Shown: piece after piece, positions 48,682 through 58,750 of the stretch
How the letters are laid out: every line of letters begins with the position of its first letter
How positions within the stretch are numbered: position 1 is the first letter of the stretch
Assembly: GCF_000015645.1 (NCBI RefSeq)
Contig: NC_008816.1
Location: 1,488,001 to 1,552,000 of the forward strand
Origin: Prochlorococcus marinus str. AS9601
Lineage (GTDB): Bacteria > Cyanobacteriota > Cyanobacteriia > PCC-6307 > Cyanobiaceae
DNA length: 64,000 bases
Direction: 5' to 3'
Notes under the pieces: generated by a model
Databases searched by the model: none
What the model was told of the DNA's origin: nothing
The model's input: only the letters and a program-made list of their open reading frames with translations
Program-made: the position numbers and the translations under genes

Positions 48682-50106
48682 ATGCCAAAATTTGAAAAAT
48701 TAACTTTACCTTATGAAGGCGAGATAATAACTTTTAATCAAGGCAAACCTAATGTTCCTAATAATCCAATTGTCCCATTTATTAGAGGTGATGGTACTGG
48801 AGTTGATATTTGGCCTGCAACTCAAATCGTTCTTGATTCAGCTATTAAAAAAAGCTATGGAAATGAAAGAAAAATTAATTGGTTTAAAGTCTATGCAGGT
48901 GATGAAGCTTGTGAACTGTATGGAACATATAACTACCTCCCTCAAGATACTATTGAAGCAATCAAACACTTTGGTGTTGCAATCAAAGGTCCTTTAACGA
49001 CTCCCATCGGTGGAGGTATTAGATCTCTTAATGTTGCATTAAGGCAAATATTTGATTTATATAGCTGCGTTAGACCATGCAAATATTATTCTGGAACTCC
49101 AAGCCCTCATAAAAATCCCCAAAATTTAGACGTTATTGTTTATAGAGAAAATACTGAGGACATCTATATGGGAATTGAATGGGAAGCGGAGGATAATAAT
49201 TGTCTTGAATTAATTAATCACTTAAATAACGTTGTCATACCAAAAAGTAAAAATTTAAAAAATAGATCCATACCCGACGGATCAGGTATTGGAATAAAAC
49301 CTGTGAGTAAATCTGGTAGCCAAAGGCATATTAAAAAAGCTATTGAACATGCCAAAAGATTATCAGGAGATAAAAGGCATGTGACTCTTGTACATAAAGG
49401 GAATATTATGAAATATACTGAAGGTGCATTCAGAGATTGGGGATACGAATTAGCAGTAAATGAATTTAGAGAAGATTGTATTACAGAAAGAGAAAGCTGG
49501 ATTTTAGATAATATTCAGAAAAATCCAGAAATTACAATTGAAAATAATGCTCGAAAAATTGAACCAGGTTTTGACAAGCTTACAAATAACAAAAAAGCAT
49601 TCATTTGCGAAGAAATTAAAGAAGTTATTGCATCAATATCAAATTCTCACGGAGATGGAAAATGGAAAGAACTTATTCTTATTGATGATCGGATAGCTGA
49701 CAGTATATTTCAACAAATACAAACTAGACCTCAAGAATATTCAATTCTTGCAACCTTAAATCTCAATGGAGACTATGTTTCTGATGCAGCTGCAGCAATT
49801 GTTGGTGGCCTAGGTATGGCTCCTGGTGCAAATATTGGAGATAATGCAGCAATTTTCGAAGCTACGCACGGTACTGCGCCAAAACATGCAGGCTTAAATA
49901 AGATTAATCCAGGCTCAGTAATTCTTAGTGGTGTAATGATGCTTGAATATTTTGGTTGGAATGAGGCAGCTAACTTAATTACTAATGGTTTAAGTAAGGC
50001 CATAGAGCAAAAAAAAGTCACCTATGATCTAGCACGCTTAATGGAACCAAAAGTAGAACCCTTATCCTGCAGCAGTTTTGCTGAAGAAATTATCTCAAAT
50101 TTCTAA
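48682..50106 (+). CDS. icd: isocitrate dehydrogenase (NADP-dependent)
   Basis: Produces 2-oxoglutarate, the carbon skeleton for ammonia assimilation. The 474-residue product has IPFIRGDGTG-type IVPFIRGDGTGVDIW, GPLTTPIGGGIRSLNVALRQ with substrate-binding Ser/Asn/Arg, IVYRENTEDIYMGIEWEAE, LVHKGNIMKYTEGAF and LNGDYVSDAAAAIVGGLG, ending with ATHGTAPKHAG. A middle insert makes it longer than E. coli Icd, as in other cyanobacteria. In many cyanobacteria icd is under NtcA, but I find no clear GTA-N8-TAC site upstream. Confidence 0.96.
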   Translation: MPKFEKLTLPYEGEIITFNQGKPNVPNNPIVPFIRGDGTGVDIWPATQIVLDSAIKKSYGNERKINWFKVYAGDEACELYGTYNYLPQDTIEAIKHFGVAIKGPLTTPIGGGIRSLNVALRQIFDLYSCVRPCKYYSGTPSPHKNPQNLDVIVYRENTEDIYMGIEWEAEDNNCLELINHLNNVVIPKSKNLKNRSIPDGSGIGIKPVSKSGSQRHIKKAIEHAKRLSGDKRHVTLVHKGNIMKYTEGAFRDWGYELAVNEFREDCITERESWILDNIQKNPEITIENNARKIEPGFDKLTNNKKAFICEEIKEVIASISNSHGDGKWKELILIDDRIADSIFQQIQTRPQEYSILATLNLNGDYVSDAAAAIVGGLGMAPGANIGDNAAIFEATHGTAPKHAGLNKINPGSVILSGVMMLEYFGWNEAANLITNGLSKAIEQKKVTYDLARLMEPKVEPLSCSSFAEEIISNF

Positions 50107-50108
50107 TT

Positions 50109-51458
50109 TTAAAAATTATTTTTATTTTCAAAAACTTTCCAAATACTAACCAGTGAATCTTTGGTGCCAATGTTTCCAGGATGAGTAACAATGGGAAGTT
50201 TTTCGCCATTTTTTAGATTGTAAGTCACCACTGAAATGCCAGTTAAAATCTGTCCCTCAAGATAAACATAATCTGCATTAAGTCCTTTACTAAGAATCAA
50301 ATTTGTTGTTATTCCACCTTTTGAAATCAAATATCCTATTTCATACTTCAAATCTGCGACTAATTCAGCAATAAAACAAGCAAGTAAATTATAGAAATTA
50401 AATAGTCCAGAAGCATCTAAAGTCATAAATTTTCTTGAAGTAAACAAAACAGGAGTTTTTCCTTTCTCAAAAGAAAATCTAATTTCTTTCAAAAATTTAT
50501 TTTTAAACAAATTCCTTCGCTTCTGATTATTATCTGATGAAGTAATTTTAAAGAATTCAAAAACATCTAATTCAACTGGATTGCAATTACTTATCTCTAA
50601 TAAATTATTTAATTGTATTGTTGAAAGTTCTACATAAGATCCAACAATTATCAATCCTGGAAGAAAACTCTTTTCTTTATTTCTTATTCTTAAATTAGAG
50701 AAAAATATTTCACTCTGAGAGACACTTTTTTTCTCAGAGATTGAACTTATAAAACTTGCTGCAGTTCGAAAAAGGAATTTTTTTTGTTTAATTAATTTTT
50801 TAATTACTAAAGAAAATTTTTTGAGTTGAGAATAATTTGCTACATCTACAACTACATGTTTGTTATTCTTCAAGTTCTTTAGTGTTTTAAAAACAATATT
50901 ATTTTCTTCATCATTTAGCATTTCGATATCTGACAATAAAAGATTTTGAATATCTTCAAAATTTATTTGCGATTTACTCTGCTGAAATAAAAGATTCTTG
51001 ACATTACTTGTCTCATATCCAAAAATTTTATCTTTTGCAAAAATTGTTTGACTAATAGGAGTTTTATCAACAAAATGAGATCCATTAATTGTTAATCTTT
51101 TACCCTCTATGAAAGCTGGAATATGAAAAGTAGCATCAAAAGGACCTATGCAACTATTTAGAGCTATTGGCTCTAAATAGTTATGTCCGCGAAGAGTAGA
51201 GTCTCCTCTACTTATAAAAATAATTTCTTCTTCATAGGCTTGAGAAGTAATTACAGTCTTAAGATTTTTGCAAATTTCCTCTATTGTTAATTTCGCATCA
51301 TTTTCAGATAGTGACCTTGTGTTAGCCAAAATAAAAAATAAATTAGATTTAGATTCAAAACCTTTGACTAAAGTTGAGCAGTCCCACTTAAGCAGTAATA
51401 AGCAATCGTGAACAGTTTGAGAGCCTGTGGGATCATCATCTATAACGACAAATTTCAT
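50109..51458 (-). CDS. four-carbon acid sugar kinase family protein (DUF1537/OtnK-like)
   Basis: A 449-residue protein of the four-carbon acid sugar kinase family. The N-terminal domain begins FVVIDDDPTGSQTVHDCLLL (sugar-acid site) with TRSLSENDA and SRGDSTLRGH; the C-terminal nucleotide-binding part has SKGGITTNLILSKGLNADYV, then GISVVTYNLKNGEKLPIVTHPGNIG. Relatives phosphorylate D-erythronate or D-threonate, usually beside an aldolase or PdxA2; neither is here, so the substrate is open. It converges with icd two bases away. Confidence 0.8.
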   Translation of the reverse strand: MKFVVIDDDPTGSQTVHDCLLLLKWDCSTLVKGFESKSNLFFILANTRSLSENDAKLTIEEICKNLKTVITSQAYEEEIIFISRGDSTLRGHNYLEPIALNSCIGPFDATFHIPAFIEGKRLTINGSHFVDKTPISQTIFAKDKIFGYETSNVKNLLFQQSKSQINFEDIQNLLLSDIEMLNDEENNIVFKTLKNLKNNKHVVVDVANYSQLKKFSLVIKKLIKQKKFLFRTAASFISSISEKKSVSQSEIFFSNLRIRNKEKSFLPGLIIVGSYVELSTIQLNNLLEISNCNPVELDVFEFFKITSSDNNQKRRNLFKNKFLKEIRFSFEKGKTPVLFTSRKFMTLDASGLFNFYNLLACFIAELVADLKYEIGYLISKGGITTNLILSKGLNADYVYLEGQILTGISVVTYNLKNGEKLPIVTHPGNIGTKDSLVSIWKVFENKNNF

Positions 51459-51471
51459 AAGTATTGCAAAA

Positions 51472-52326
51472 TTACTTAAGAGATTTTATTTGTATTGAGG
51501 AATTTAACCTTTTACTATCATTTGAAGGAATCATAATGTTTCTAAATCCATCAACAAAAGAATTTCGGGGACTAGTCCAAGGTTCGAGACATATCATTCT
51601 TCTTGGAGGATCACTCCAAATAACGCCTAAATCAAAAGGATATGGATGATTTAAAGTTACCTCTCTTTTAAAAATCTTATCTCGAAAAGAGCTTCTACCG
51701 GAAGTATACATAAGTAGATCAACTCCTAAATTAATTTTGTTTAATTCATCCAAAGTATTACTTATAGTATTCCTTTCTTGATCCTGACAATTAAGTGGAT
51801 TATCAACAAACTCTAAATTTTTGAAATCCGAAATATTAAAATAAGGATGCAATCCAAAATTTATAGGCATAGCAAAATCTGTTTTGTTATGGATTGTAAT
51901 TTCAAATTCTAAAAAGTTAATTTTCAAGGTAACTTCTATTTTTAGTTCGAAATCGAAAGGATAATATTTTTTGGTTTGTTTAGATGCATTTAAGAATAAA
52001 CATAAAAATTTTTCATTTTCATTGAAGGAGTATTGCCATTGCAAATCCCTAGCGAAACCATGTTGTGGTAATTGCAAATAACCATTTCCAAATACTGAAC
52101 TAGATGTATTGAGATTTCCACAAATTGGAAACAAGATTGGAATGCCTCCCCTAATACTTTTTGTCTTGTCCATAAATCTTGTTTCATCGAAATAAAGTAT
52201 TTCATTACCATCCGAAACCCAATTTGTAATAACGCCTCCTCTTTCAGGACAAAATTTAATGTAATTACTTTTATCTAATTGAAAGACAAAAATCCCTTGG
52301 TCCTTATTAGATAATTTAATTTGCAC
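51472..52326 (-). CDS. aldose 1-epimerase / galactose mutarotase-like protein
   Basis: A 284-residue beta-sandwich protein of the mutarotase superfamily. FCPERGGVITNWVSDGNEILYFDE and SIRGGIPILFPICGNL are the substrate-site strands, and FGLHPYFNISD carries the conserved histidine. The C-terminus reads VIWSDPPRRMICLEPWTSPRNSF. It resembles the glucose-6-phosphate 1-epimerase (YeaD-like) side of the family; the actual sugar is not known. It lies next to the alpha/beta hydrolase and DUF1537 genes on the same strand. Confidence 0.82.
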   Translation of the reverse strand: MQIKLSNKDQGIFVFQLDKSNYIKFCPERGGVITNWVSDGNEILYFDETRFMDKTKSIRGGIPILFPICGNLNTSSSVFGNGYLQLPQHGFARDLQWQYSFNENEKFLCLFLNASKQTKKYYPFDFELKIEVTLKINFLEFEITIHNKTDFAMPINFGLHPYFNISDFKNLEFVDNPLNCQDQERNTISNTLDELNKINLGVDLLMYTSGRSSFRDKIFKREVTLNHPYPFDLGVIWSDPPRRMICLEPWTSPRNSFVDGFRNIMIPSNDSKRLNSSIQIKSLK

Positions 52327-52335
52327 AACTGTTAC

Positions 52336-53235
52336 TCAAAGAGAATCAACCCAATCCAATATATGCTGATTAACTAATTCAGGTATCTCATCATGAGGGC
52401 AATGTCCTGCATCAAGAATAATTTCTTTTGTATTCTTTGGTGTAAATTTTTTGTATAGATTTCTTTTTTTTGGCGTGTTCATCCATGGATCTTTCCCTCC
52501 CCAAAGAAGTAATAATGGTGCATTTAGTTTTGCGAATAGCTTATCCAACGGCAATCCCTGAGGACCTGATGGGTTAAATACACTTCTAAAAACATTAAAA
52601 GCTCCGAAATCTAATGAAGGCTTCCTTATTGACTCAACTAAAAAATCATCAACATTTTTTTTATCAACATAAACTTGATTTAAAGTTTTTTTAATATTTT
52701 TTGGATTTCTCATATTCTCAAAAATCAAACGTTGAAGAACAATATTTTTCAAAAATATGCCGGCAACTGTTTCAATTGAAGTTTGCAACATATTCTTTTT
52801 AATAGTTTTTTCTTCACTAAAATATCCTGCAGCATTCAGTAATATCACTCCTGCATTTAGATCATTTAATTCTGCACCAGCTGCTAATGCCGCATAACCA
52901 CCTAATGAATTTCCAACAACAATTGTGGGTTTTTTTATTTTCTCTTGTACATAAGCAACAACCTGATCCTTCCATAAAGATCCTGAATATTCAACATCCT
53001 GGGGCTTAGGACTTTTTCCAAAACCGAGAAGATCCATCGCATGAACTTCATATTTGTTACTTAAAGTAGGGATATTGAATCTCCAATGATCCGTAGAGGC
53101 CCCGAAACCATGAATTAATAAAATTGCACATTCTTTTGATATTTGCTTAGGCTTAGCAGTAATAGTATGTATTGGGTAATTTAAAAAATTCCAGTCAAAA
53201 TTTACATCACTATCTATCAGAGCTGATTTTTCCAT
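52336..53235 (-). CDS. alpha/beta hydrolase
   Basis: A 299-residue alpha/beta-hydrolase. The oxyanion strand is LLIHGFGASTDHWR, the nucleophile Ser110 is in VVGNSLGGYAALAAG, the acid is in LLLWGGKDPW and the catalytic histidine in DAGHCPHDEIPELV. The layout is close to cyanobacterial hydrolases related to pheophytinase-like and haloalkane-dehalogenase-like enzymes; the substrate is unknown. It lies ten bases from the epimerase-like gene and downstream of the antiporter. Confidence 0.87.
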   Translation of the reverse strand: MEKSALIDSDVNFDWNFLNYPIHTITAKPKQISKECAILLIHGFGASTDHWRFNIPTLSNKYEVHAMDLLGFGKSPKPQDVEYSGSLWKDQVVAYVQEKIKKPTIVVGNSLGGYAALAAGAELNDLNAGVILLNAAGYFSEEKTIKKNMLQTSIETVAGIFLKNIVLQRLIFENMRNPKNIKKTLNQVYVDKKNVDDFLVESIRKPSLDFGAFNVFRSVFNPSGPQGLPLDKLFAKLNAPLLLLWGGKDPWMNTPKKRNLYKKFTPKNTKEIILDAGHCPHDEIPELVNQHILDWVDSL

Positions 53236-53278
53236 TTATTGAAAATTCTATGTTGATTAATTCTAATAAACTTATTTC

Positions 53279-54646
53279 CTAAAGAAGACCGACAGGATCA
53301 GCTGCAACATCATCTGAAATTTTATTGCCATCATTTGGGGGCTTATCTTTTAGAACAATTCTTAAAAGAACAGGTGCAAGAAATGTAGTTCCAATAACCA
53401 TTAATAAAATAGCTGCTTCAAGAGAAGGAGTTAACAACTTAGCGCTTGTTCCTAATCCAAGGAATATTAAACCAACCTCTCCTCTAGGCATCATACCCAA
53501 ACCTACAACTAATCTATTTGTGGGTTTATCACTTGAAAATACCCATCCTGCTGCAATTTTTCCAATAATTGCTACAACTAGTAAAAATCCTGCAACTACA
53601 AGTGCTGACCTACTTGTTGGATCGAGTGGATTGATAACTGATAAATCCATTCCAGCACCTACTAATACGAAGAAAATAGTTGCGAATAAAGATACTAGAG
53701 GTAAAACGGATTGTTGAATTGCGTGATTATTTTTAGAACTACTAAGAATAAGTCCAGCAGCAAAAGCACCTAAAGCTGCTTCCAATCCAATTGCTGTTGC
53801 GACAAAACAACACAATACAAGTATCACAAAAGAAGCTACCACTACAGCTCCAGGGGCCTTTAACCTATCTAATAACCAGTCAAAACCTGGGGCAGCTGTT
53901 CTACTTAATGCGATCGCAGCAATAACAAATACTACAGCTGCTGCAACTAATTTAATAATGGGCGCAATTTCTAAAGAACCTCCTGCAGCAAGGGCGACTA
54001 CAACTGCAAGAATAACAATACCCAAAATATCATCCAAAACAGCCGCTCCAATAACGATCTGCCCTTCTCTAGTTTTTAAATATCCCAACTCACCAAAAAC
54101 ACTTGCAGTAATTCCTATACTTGTTGCCGTCATGGATGCTCCAGCAAAAACTGCTGGAATTAGATCTACCTGGAAAATAAACATTAATCCAAGAGTACCA
54201 AAGGCAAAGGGTAAAATTACGCCAGCCATTGCGACAGTGAAAGCCTGAGCTCCGACAGCTACTAATTCCTCTAACTCACTTTCTAATCCCGTTAAAAATA
54301 AAAGAGCATATAACCCGAGAGTTGCTACTGCCTGGAGGGATGGAAAACTTTCGAAATAAACATCAGGTACAGCTTCTGGTGGAATCGACGCTAATGAGCT
54401 AATAACATTTACAAGCCCTTCATTTAATTCGGTTCCAGCTGAGGGCGGTATCAACAAATGGAATCCTGAGGCCCCTATTACAACCCCTGCAAGAAGCTCG
54501 CCTACAATGGTTGGTAAACTTAATCTTACTAAGACTTCTGCTAATGCTCTTGCAGCTAAAAATATCAATAGAAACCTTATAACTCCTATCAACGTTTCAG
54601 CGACTTCTAAATCATGTGCACTTAATTCAGCAAGTAAAGAATACAT
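53279..54646 (-). CDS. cation/proton antiporter, CPA2 (NapA-like) family
   Basis: A 455-residue membrane protein with about 12 hydrophobic segments, of the Na+(K+)/H+ exchanger family CPA2. Characteristic pieces are LPTIVGELLAGVVIGAS, LLFLTGLESELEEL, ASMTATSIGITASVFGELG, AAVLDDILGIVILAVV with the transport-type Asp-Asp pair, and MGMMPRGEVGLIFLG. No C-terminal RCK domain. It probably expels Na+ in exchange for H+, needed in seawater. It is divergent from glgP. Confidence 0.9.
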   Translation of the reverse strand: MYSLLAELSAHDLEVAETLIGVIRFLLIFLAARALAEVLVRLSLPTIVGELLAGVVIGASGFHLLIPPSAGTELNEGLVNVISSLASIPPEAVPDVYFESFPSLQAVATLGLYALLFLTGLESELEELVAVGAQAFTVAMAGVILPFAFGTLGLMFIFQVDLIPAVFAGASMTATSIGITASVFGELGYLKTREGQIVIGAAVLDDILGIVILAVVVALAAGGSLEIAPIIKLVAAAVVFVIAAIALSRTAAPGFDWLLDRLKAPGAVVVASFVILVLCCFVATAIGLEAALGAFAAGLILSSSKNNHAIQQSVLPLVSLFATIFFVLVGAGMDLSVINPLDPTSRSALVVAGFLLVVAIIGKIAAGWVFSSDKPTNRLVVGLGMMPRGEVGLIFLGLGTSAKLLTPSLEAAILLMVIGTTFLAPVLLRIVLKDKPPNDGNKISDDVAADPVGLL

Positions 54647-54782
54647 ATGAAATGAGAGAAAAAATAAACTACTTAATTGGAAGATAGTTTATTAAGGGCC
54701 CACTTTAAGAAATATGTAAGAAAAAAGCAAAAATACTCAACAAGTGTGGATCTGAAGTTACTACAAAGAAATTTTCTAAAAA

Positions 54783-57347
54783 ATGGCTATTGTCTGTTAT
54801 ATGGCTAATCCAATGAATACCAACGAACCCTTTGATCTACGTTTGCCTACCCCAGGCTGTTATTTAGATCCTGAGAAAGCTGGCATGGATTCTGATGCTG
54901 TTTTTCAAGGAATGACAGCCCATCTTTTTTATACTCTTGGAAAGTTAGCTACTTCTGCAAGTCCTCACGACTTGTACATGGCTTTAAGCTATGCAGTTAA
55001 AGATAGGCTAATGACTCGATATTTAGCCAGCCAAGAAGTCATAAGAAAAAAACCACAAAAAACAGTCGCCTACTTATCAGCAGAATTTCTAATAGGACCT
55101 CAATTAAGTAATAATCTTCTCAATCTTGGAATAACACAGGAGGCAGAAGATGCTTTAAAAAGATTCGGCATTGAATCATTGTCAACAATTCTTGAAGTTG
55201 AAGAAGAGCCTGGATTAGGTAATGGTGGGCTTGGCAGACTTGCAGCTTGTTATATGGAATCATTAGCATCTCTTCAAGTTCCTGCAGTTGGTTACGGTAT
55301 TAGATATGAATTTGGCATATTCAATCAATTAATTAGGGATGGTTGGCAAGTAGAGGTCACTGACAAATGGTTAAAAGGTGGGTGGCCATGGGAACTTCCA
55401 CAACCAGACGAATCATGTTTTGTTGGTTTTGGAGGCAGAACTGAAAGTTATAGAGATGATAAAGGAAACTACAGATCAAGATGGATCCCTTCAGAACATG
55501 CGATTGGAGTACCTCATGATGTTCCAGTTTTAGGATACAGAGTTAATACATGTGACAGATTAAGATTATGGAGAGCTGATGCAACTGAAAGTTTTGACTT
55601 TTATGCATTCAATATTGGTGATTATTATGGTGCAGTAGAAGAAAAAGTTGCATCTGAAACTCTTTCAAAAGTTCTATATCCAAATGATGGAACTGACGAA
55701 GGAAGAAGATTAAGACTCAAACAACAACACTTTTTTGTAAGTTGTTCTCTACAAGATATGTTGAGAAGTCTTGAAAAAAGATCAATTCCCATAACAGAAT
55801 TCTCTAAGCATTGGACGGTCCAGTTAAATGATACACATCCTGCCATTGCAGTTGCAGAATTAATGAGACTTCTTATTGACCAATATCAAATAGGTTGGGA
55901 TAAAGCTTGGAATATAACAACTTCCTCAGTTGCTTATACCAACCACACACTACTACCTGAAGCTTTAGAGAAATGGGATTTAGGTTTATTTAACGATCTT
56001 CTTCCTCGTCATTTAGAAATTATTTATGAAATTAATTGGAGATTTCTACAACAATTAAGACTACGTTATCCTGGAGATGACAAGATCCTTCAAAAACTCT
56101 CAATAATTGATGAAGAAGGCTCCAAATCAGTTCGGATGGCTCACTTGGCTACAATAGGAGCTCATCATATAAATGGTGTTGCTGCTCTTCACTCAGATCT
56201 AATTAAAAGACAACTTCTGCCTGAATTCGCAGCATTATGGCCTGAAAAATTTACAAATGTAACTAATGGCGTTACTCCAAGAAGATGGGTTGCCTTATCT
56301 AATCCATCTTTATCCAACCTTCTAGAAGAAGAAGTTGGTCCAAATTGGATAACAAATATGGAACTTCTTAAGAAGTTAGAAGAAAAAAAAGATGACAATA
56401 ATTTTTTAGAAAAATTTGAAGAAACTAAACTAAATGGCAAAAGAAAATTAGCTAGTTTTATCCATTCAAAAACTGGAATACTTGTAGACCCATCAAGTTT
56501 ATTTGATGTTCAAGTAAAAAGAATACATCAATATAAAAGGCAACATTTAAACGCTCTCCAAATTATTGCTCAATATTTAAGAATCAAAAATGGTAAAAAC
56601 AAATATGAAGTGCCAAGAACCATAGTATTTGGAGGTAAAGCTGCACCAGGTTATTTTATGGCAAAACTGATGATTAGATTTATAAATGGTATTGCTGATG
56701 TAGTTAATTCTGATCCAGATATGGATGGTCTATTGAGAGTTGTTTTTCTACCGGACTATAACGTTAAACTTGGTGAAATAGTTTATCCTGCAACTGACCT
56801 TTCAGAACAAATTTCAACTGCTGGGAAAGAAGCTTCTGGAACTGGAAATATGAAATTTGCAATGAATGGAGCGTTAACTATTGGAACCTTAGATGGAGCT
56901 AATGTGGAATTAAGAGATCTTGTAAAAAAAGAGAATTTCTTCCTTTTTGGTAAAACTGAAAGCGAAATAATGAATTTAAAAAATAACAATTATTCCCCAA
57001 AAACTTTTATTGATCAAAGTACAGAACTTAAAGAGGTTATACGCCTCATTGAAATAGGCCACTTTAGCAATGGGGATAAAGAATTATTCAAACCTTTATT
57101 AAATAGCTTGACTGGTCATGATCCATTCTTTGTTATGGCTGACTTTGAAGACTACCTAAATAAACAGGATGTAGTAAGTGAATGCTGGAATAATAAAAAA
57201 GCTTGGAATAAAATGGCATTATTAAATACTGCTAGATCAGGATATTTTTCTTCAGATAGATCTATTAGAGAGTACTGCAAATCCATTTGGAAAGTATCTC
57301 CAATGCCAGTTGAAATTACTTGCGATGTCGAAGAATTAACTAATTAA
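54783..57347 (+). CDS. glgP: glycogen phosphorylase
   Basis: Releases glucose-1-phosphate from glycogen, the night-time carbon store. The 854-residue product has YLSAEFLIGPQLSNNL, EEEPGLGNGGLGRLAACY and TNVTNGVTPRRW. The PLP lysine is in EASGTGNMKFAMNGAL (about residue 691). It is a full-length enzyme. The first ATG at 54783 precedes MANPMNTNEPF at 54801, which could be the real start; the following LRLPTPGC is where homologues align. Confidence 0.96.
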   Translation: MAIVCYMANPMNTNEPFDLRLPTPGCYLDPEKAGMDSDAVFQGMTAHLFYTLGKLATSASPHDLYMALSYAVKDRLMTRYLASQEVIRKKPQKTVAYLSAEFLIGPQLSNNLLNLGITQEAEDALKRFGIESLSTILEVEEEPGLGNGGLGRLAACYMESLASLQVPAVGYGIRYEFGIFNQLIRDGWQVEVTDKWLKGGWPWELPQPDESCFVGFGGRTESYRDDKGNYRSRWIPSEHAIGVPHDVPVLGYRVNTCDRLRLWRADATESFDFYAFNIGDYYGAVEEKVASETLSKVLYPNDGTDEGRRLRLKQQHFFVSCSLQDMLRSLEKRSIPITEFSKHWTVQLNDTHPAIAVAELMRLLIDQYQIGWDKAWNITTSSVAYTNHTLLPEALEKWDLGLFNDLLPRHLEIIYEINWRFLQQLRLRYPGDDKILQKLSIIDEEGSKSVRMAHLATIGAHHINGVAALHSDLIKRQLLPEFAALWPEKFTNVTNGVTPRRWVALSNPSLSNLLEEEVGPNWITNMELLKKLEEKKDDNNFLEKFEETKLNGKRKLASFIHSKTGILVDPSSLFDVQVKRIHQYKRQHLNALQIIAQYLRIKNGKNKYEVPRTIVFGGKAAPGYFMAKLMIRFINGIADVVNSDPDMDGLLRVVFLPDYNVKLGEIVYPATDLSEQISTAGKEASGTGNMKFAMNGALTIGTLDGANVELRDLVKKENFFLFGKTESEIMNLKNNNYSPKTFIDQSTELKEVIRLIEIGHFSNGDKELFKPLLNSLTGHDPFFVMADFEDYLNKQDVVSECWNNKKAWNKMALLNTARSGYFSSDRSIREYCKSIWKVSPMPVEITCDVEELTN

Positions 57348-57795
57348 TATTTTTCTTATCTGGCGAATCTGGAGTTTGGTGAAATAATCTATTCAAAATT
57401 AATCGATCCATATTTAATGGGTCTGGAGCTAATTCATTTGCAATTTCTTTAAATTTAGATTCAATATTGTTAGAAATTTTTGTATCAAATATTCTTTCCA
57501 TTAATGCTTCAATTGAATATAAATAAGCATTAACAATTTCAAGTTCATCTAAAGCTTCAGTAATTTCTGAATTAGAAATATGTTTTTCTTCTTGACTGAT
57601 ATCTTCATTTGATTCTCTTTCAGATAATTCTCTCTGCAACTCATCAGTAATTTTTGTACAAAGAGTTCTGAAAGATTGAATAGATGCCCAATTCAATTCT
57701 TGTTGCTGCTTGAAAGTAGGAAATTCTCTAATCAGACGATCATGCTCTTTATAAAATCTCTGACAATCAGAGCATTGACATGGTTCTTCAGCCAA
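57340..57795 (-). CDS. conserved hypothetical protein with N-terminal Cys cluster
   Basis: Not recognised. A 151-residue soluble acidic protein starting MAEEPCQCSDCQRF: cysteines 6, 8 and 11 could bind metal or a redox partner. The rest is helical and charged. The 3' end overlaps the glgP 3' end by eight bases (convergent). It lies 31 bases downstream of the next hypothetical gene, probably in one transcript. Confidence 0.65.
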   Translation of the reverse strand: MAEEPCQCSDCQRFYKEHDRLIREFPTFKQQQELNWASIQSFRTLCTKITDELQRELSERESNEDISQEEKHISNSEITEALDELEIVNAYLYSIEALMERIFDTKISNNIESKFKEIANELAPDPLNMDRLILNRLFHQTPDSPDKKNIN

Positions 57796-57826
57796 AAGAA
57801 AATGTAATTCTTTTCATATCATCTCA

Positions 57827-58159
57827 CTATTTAGGCAAAATTGTCGGGCCATCCAATAATTCGTCATTTTCATCGAGTGAATCTGGACTATCTGGCAAAG
57901 GTATTTCAATACTGGTAACCAAATTAATAACATCTCTTAGCCTCATAGAATCAGCAAACCATCCCATTGCTTGCTCGGCATCGCCTCTTTTTTCAGCATC
58001 ATTTGCTTGATCTTCGTGAGCTTCCGCCAAAAGAGCAAGCCAGCACAAACATCTTGCTTGAACTATTGAAAGATCTAAATCATTAGGTTGAGACTTAGAA
58101 ATGCGTTCATGCTCTTGTTGAATTAAGAGCTTTAAACGCATATCATGCAACTTAGCCAT
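57827..58159 (-). CDS. conserved hypothetical protein, 110 residues
   Basis: Not recognised. A 110-residue soluble protein, N-terminal half helical (LHDMRLKLLIQQEHERISKS) with QARCLCWLALLAEAHEDQANDAEKRG and an acidic C-terminus. The alternating helices could be TPR-like but no repeat is firm. It lies between tRNA-Arg(CCT) and the other hypothetical gene, all on the minus strand. Confidence 0.65.
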   Translation of the reverse strand: MAKLHDMRLKLLIQQEHERISKSQPNDLDLSIVQARCLCWLALLAEAHEDQANDAEKRGDAEQAMGWFADSMRLRDVINLVTSIEIPLPDSPDSLDENDELLDGPTILPK

Positions 58160-58237
58160 AAAAGATTTACTACTAACTATACGCTAGCTAGAGAGTAGCA
58201 ATTTTGCACACATACTACATATAGTTTTTTATTTTTA

Positions 58238-58311
<74 letters not shown>

Positions 58312-58339
58312 AATAGATGTTTTTTGGAGTAATAAGCAT

Positions 58340-58345
58340 TATGCT
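58340..58345 (+). promoter_or_regulatory. -10 element of rnpB
   Basis: TATGCT begins 11 bases before the inferred 5' end of the RNase P RNA at 58351, at the usual distance. No good -35 is visible because that position falls beside the divergent tRNA-Arg gene. Assignment is by spacing only. Confidence 0.4.
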
Positions 58346-58350
58346 AAATA

Positions 58351-58724
58351 AAAGCAGGAGAGGCAATCGCAAGAAAGTTTTATTTTGTTTCCAAAATAAA
58401 ACTTTCTTGAGGAAAGTCCGGGCTCCCACATGGTCAGGCTTGCTGGGTAATTCCCAGTGCGGGCAACCGTGAGGATAGTGCCACAGAAACATACCGCCTA
58501 ATACTTTATGTATGGCAAGGGTGCAAGGGTGCGGTAAGAGCGCACCAGCAACATTGAGAAGTGTTGGCTAGGTAAACCCCGGCTGGGAGCAAGGCTTAGT
58601 AGATTTATGACCATTACAAAATCTACTTTTAAGCGCCGCTTGAGACTGTGAAGTAATTCCAGTCCTAGATAGATGATTGCCCATCTTTATTAAGATGAAC
58701 AGAACCCGGCTTATGACCTGCTTT
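58351..58724 (+). ncRNA. rnpB: RNase P RNA
   Basis: The ribozyme that matures tRNA 5' ends. Helix P1 is AAAGCAGG (58351-58358) with CCTGCTTT (58717-58724). The universal core GAGGAAAGTCCGGGCTCCC follows, and the 3' part has ACAGAACCCGGCTTAT (P4). An inner stem, AAGAAAGTTTTATTTTG with its exact complement around TTTC, is a 17-bp perfect helix (P3). Ends are set by P1. It lies 26 bases upstream of rnc, on the same strand. Confidence 0.95.
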
Positions 58725-58750
58725 CTAATTGTTGTGATTATTCAAATCAG

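Noticed and set aside
53325-53717. 130-codon plus-strand frame opposite the antiporter gene
   Set aside because: Antisense shadow of a strongly hydrophobic gene; no homology-like features or start context.
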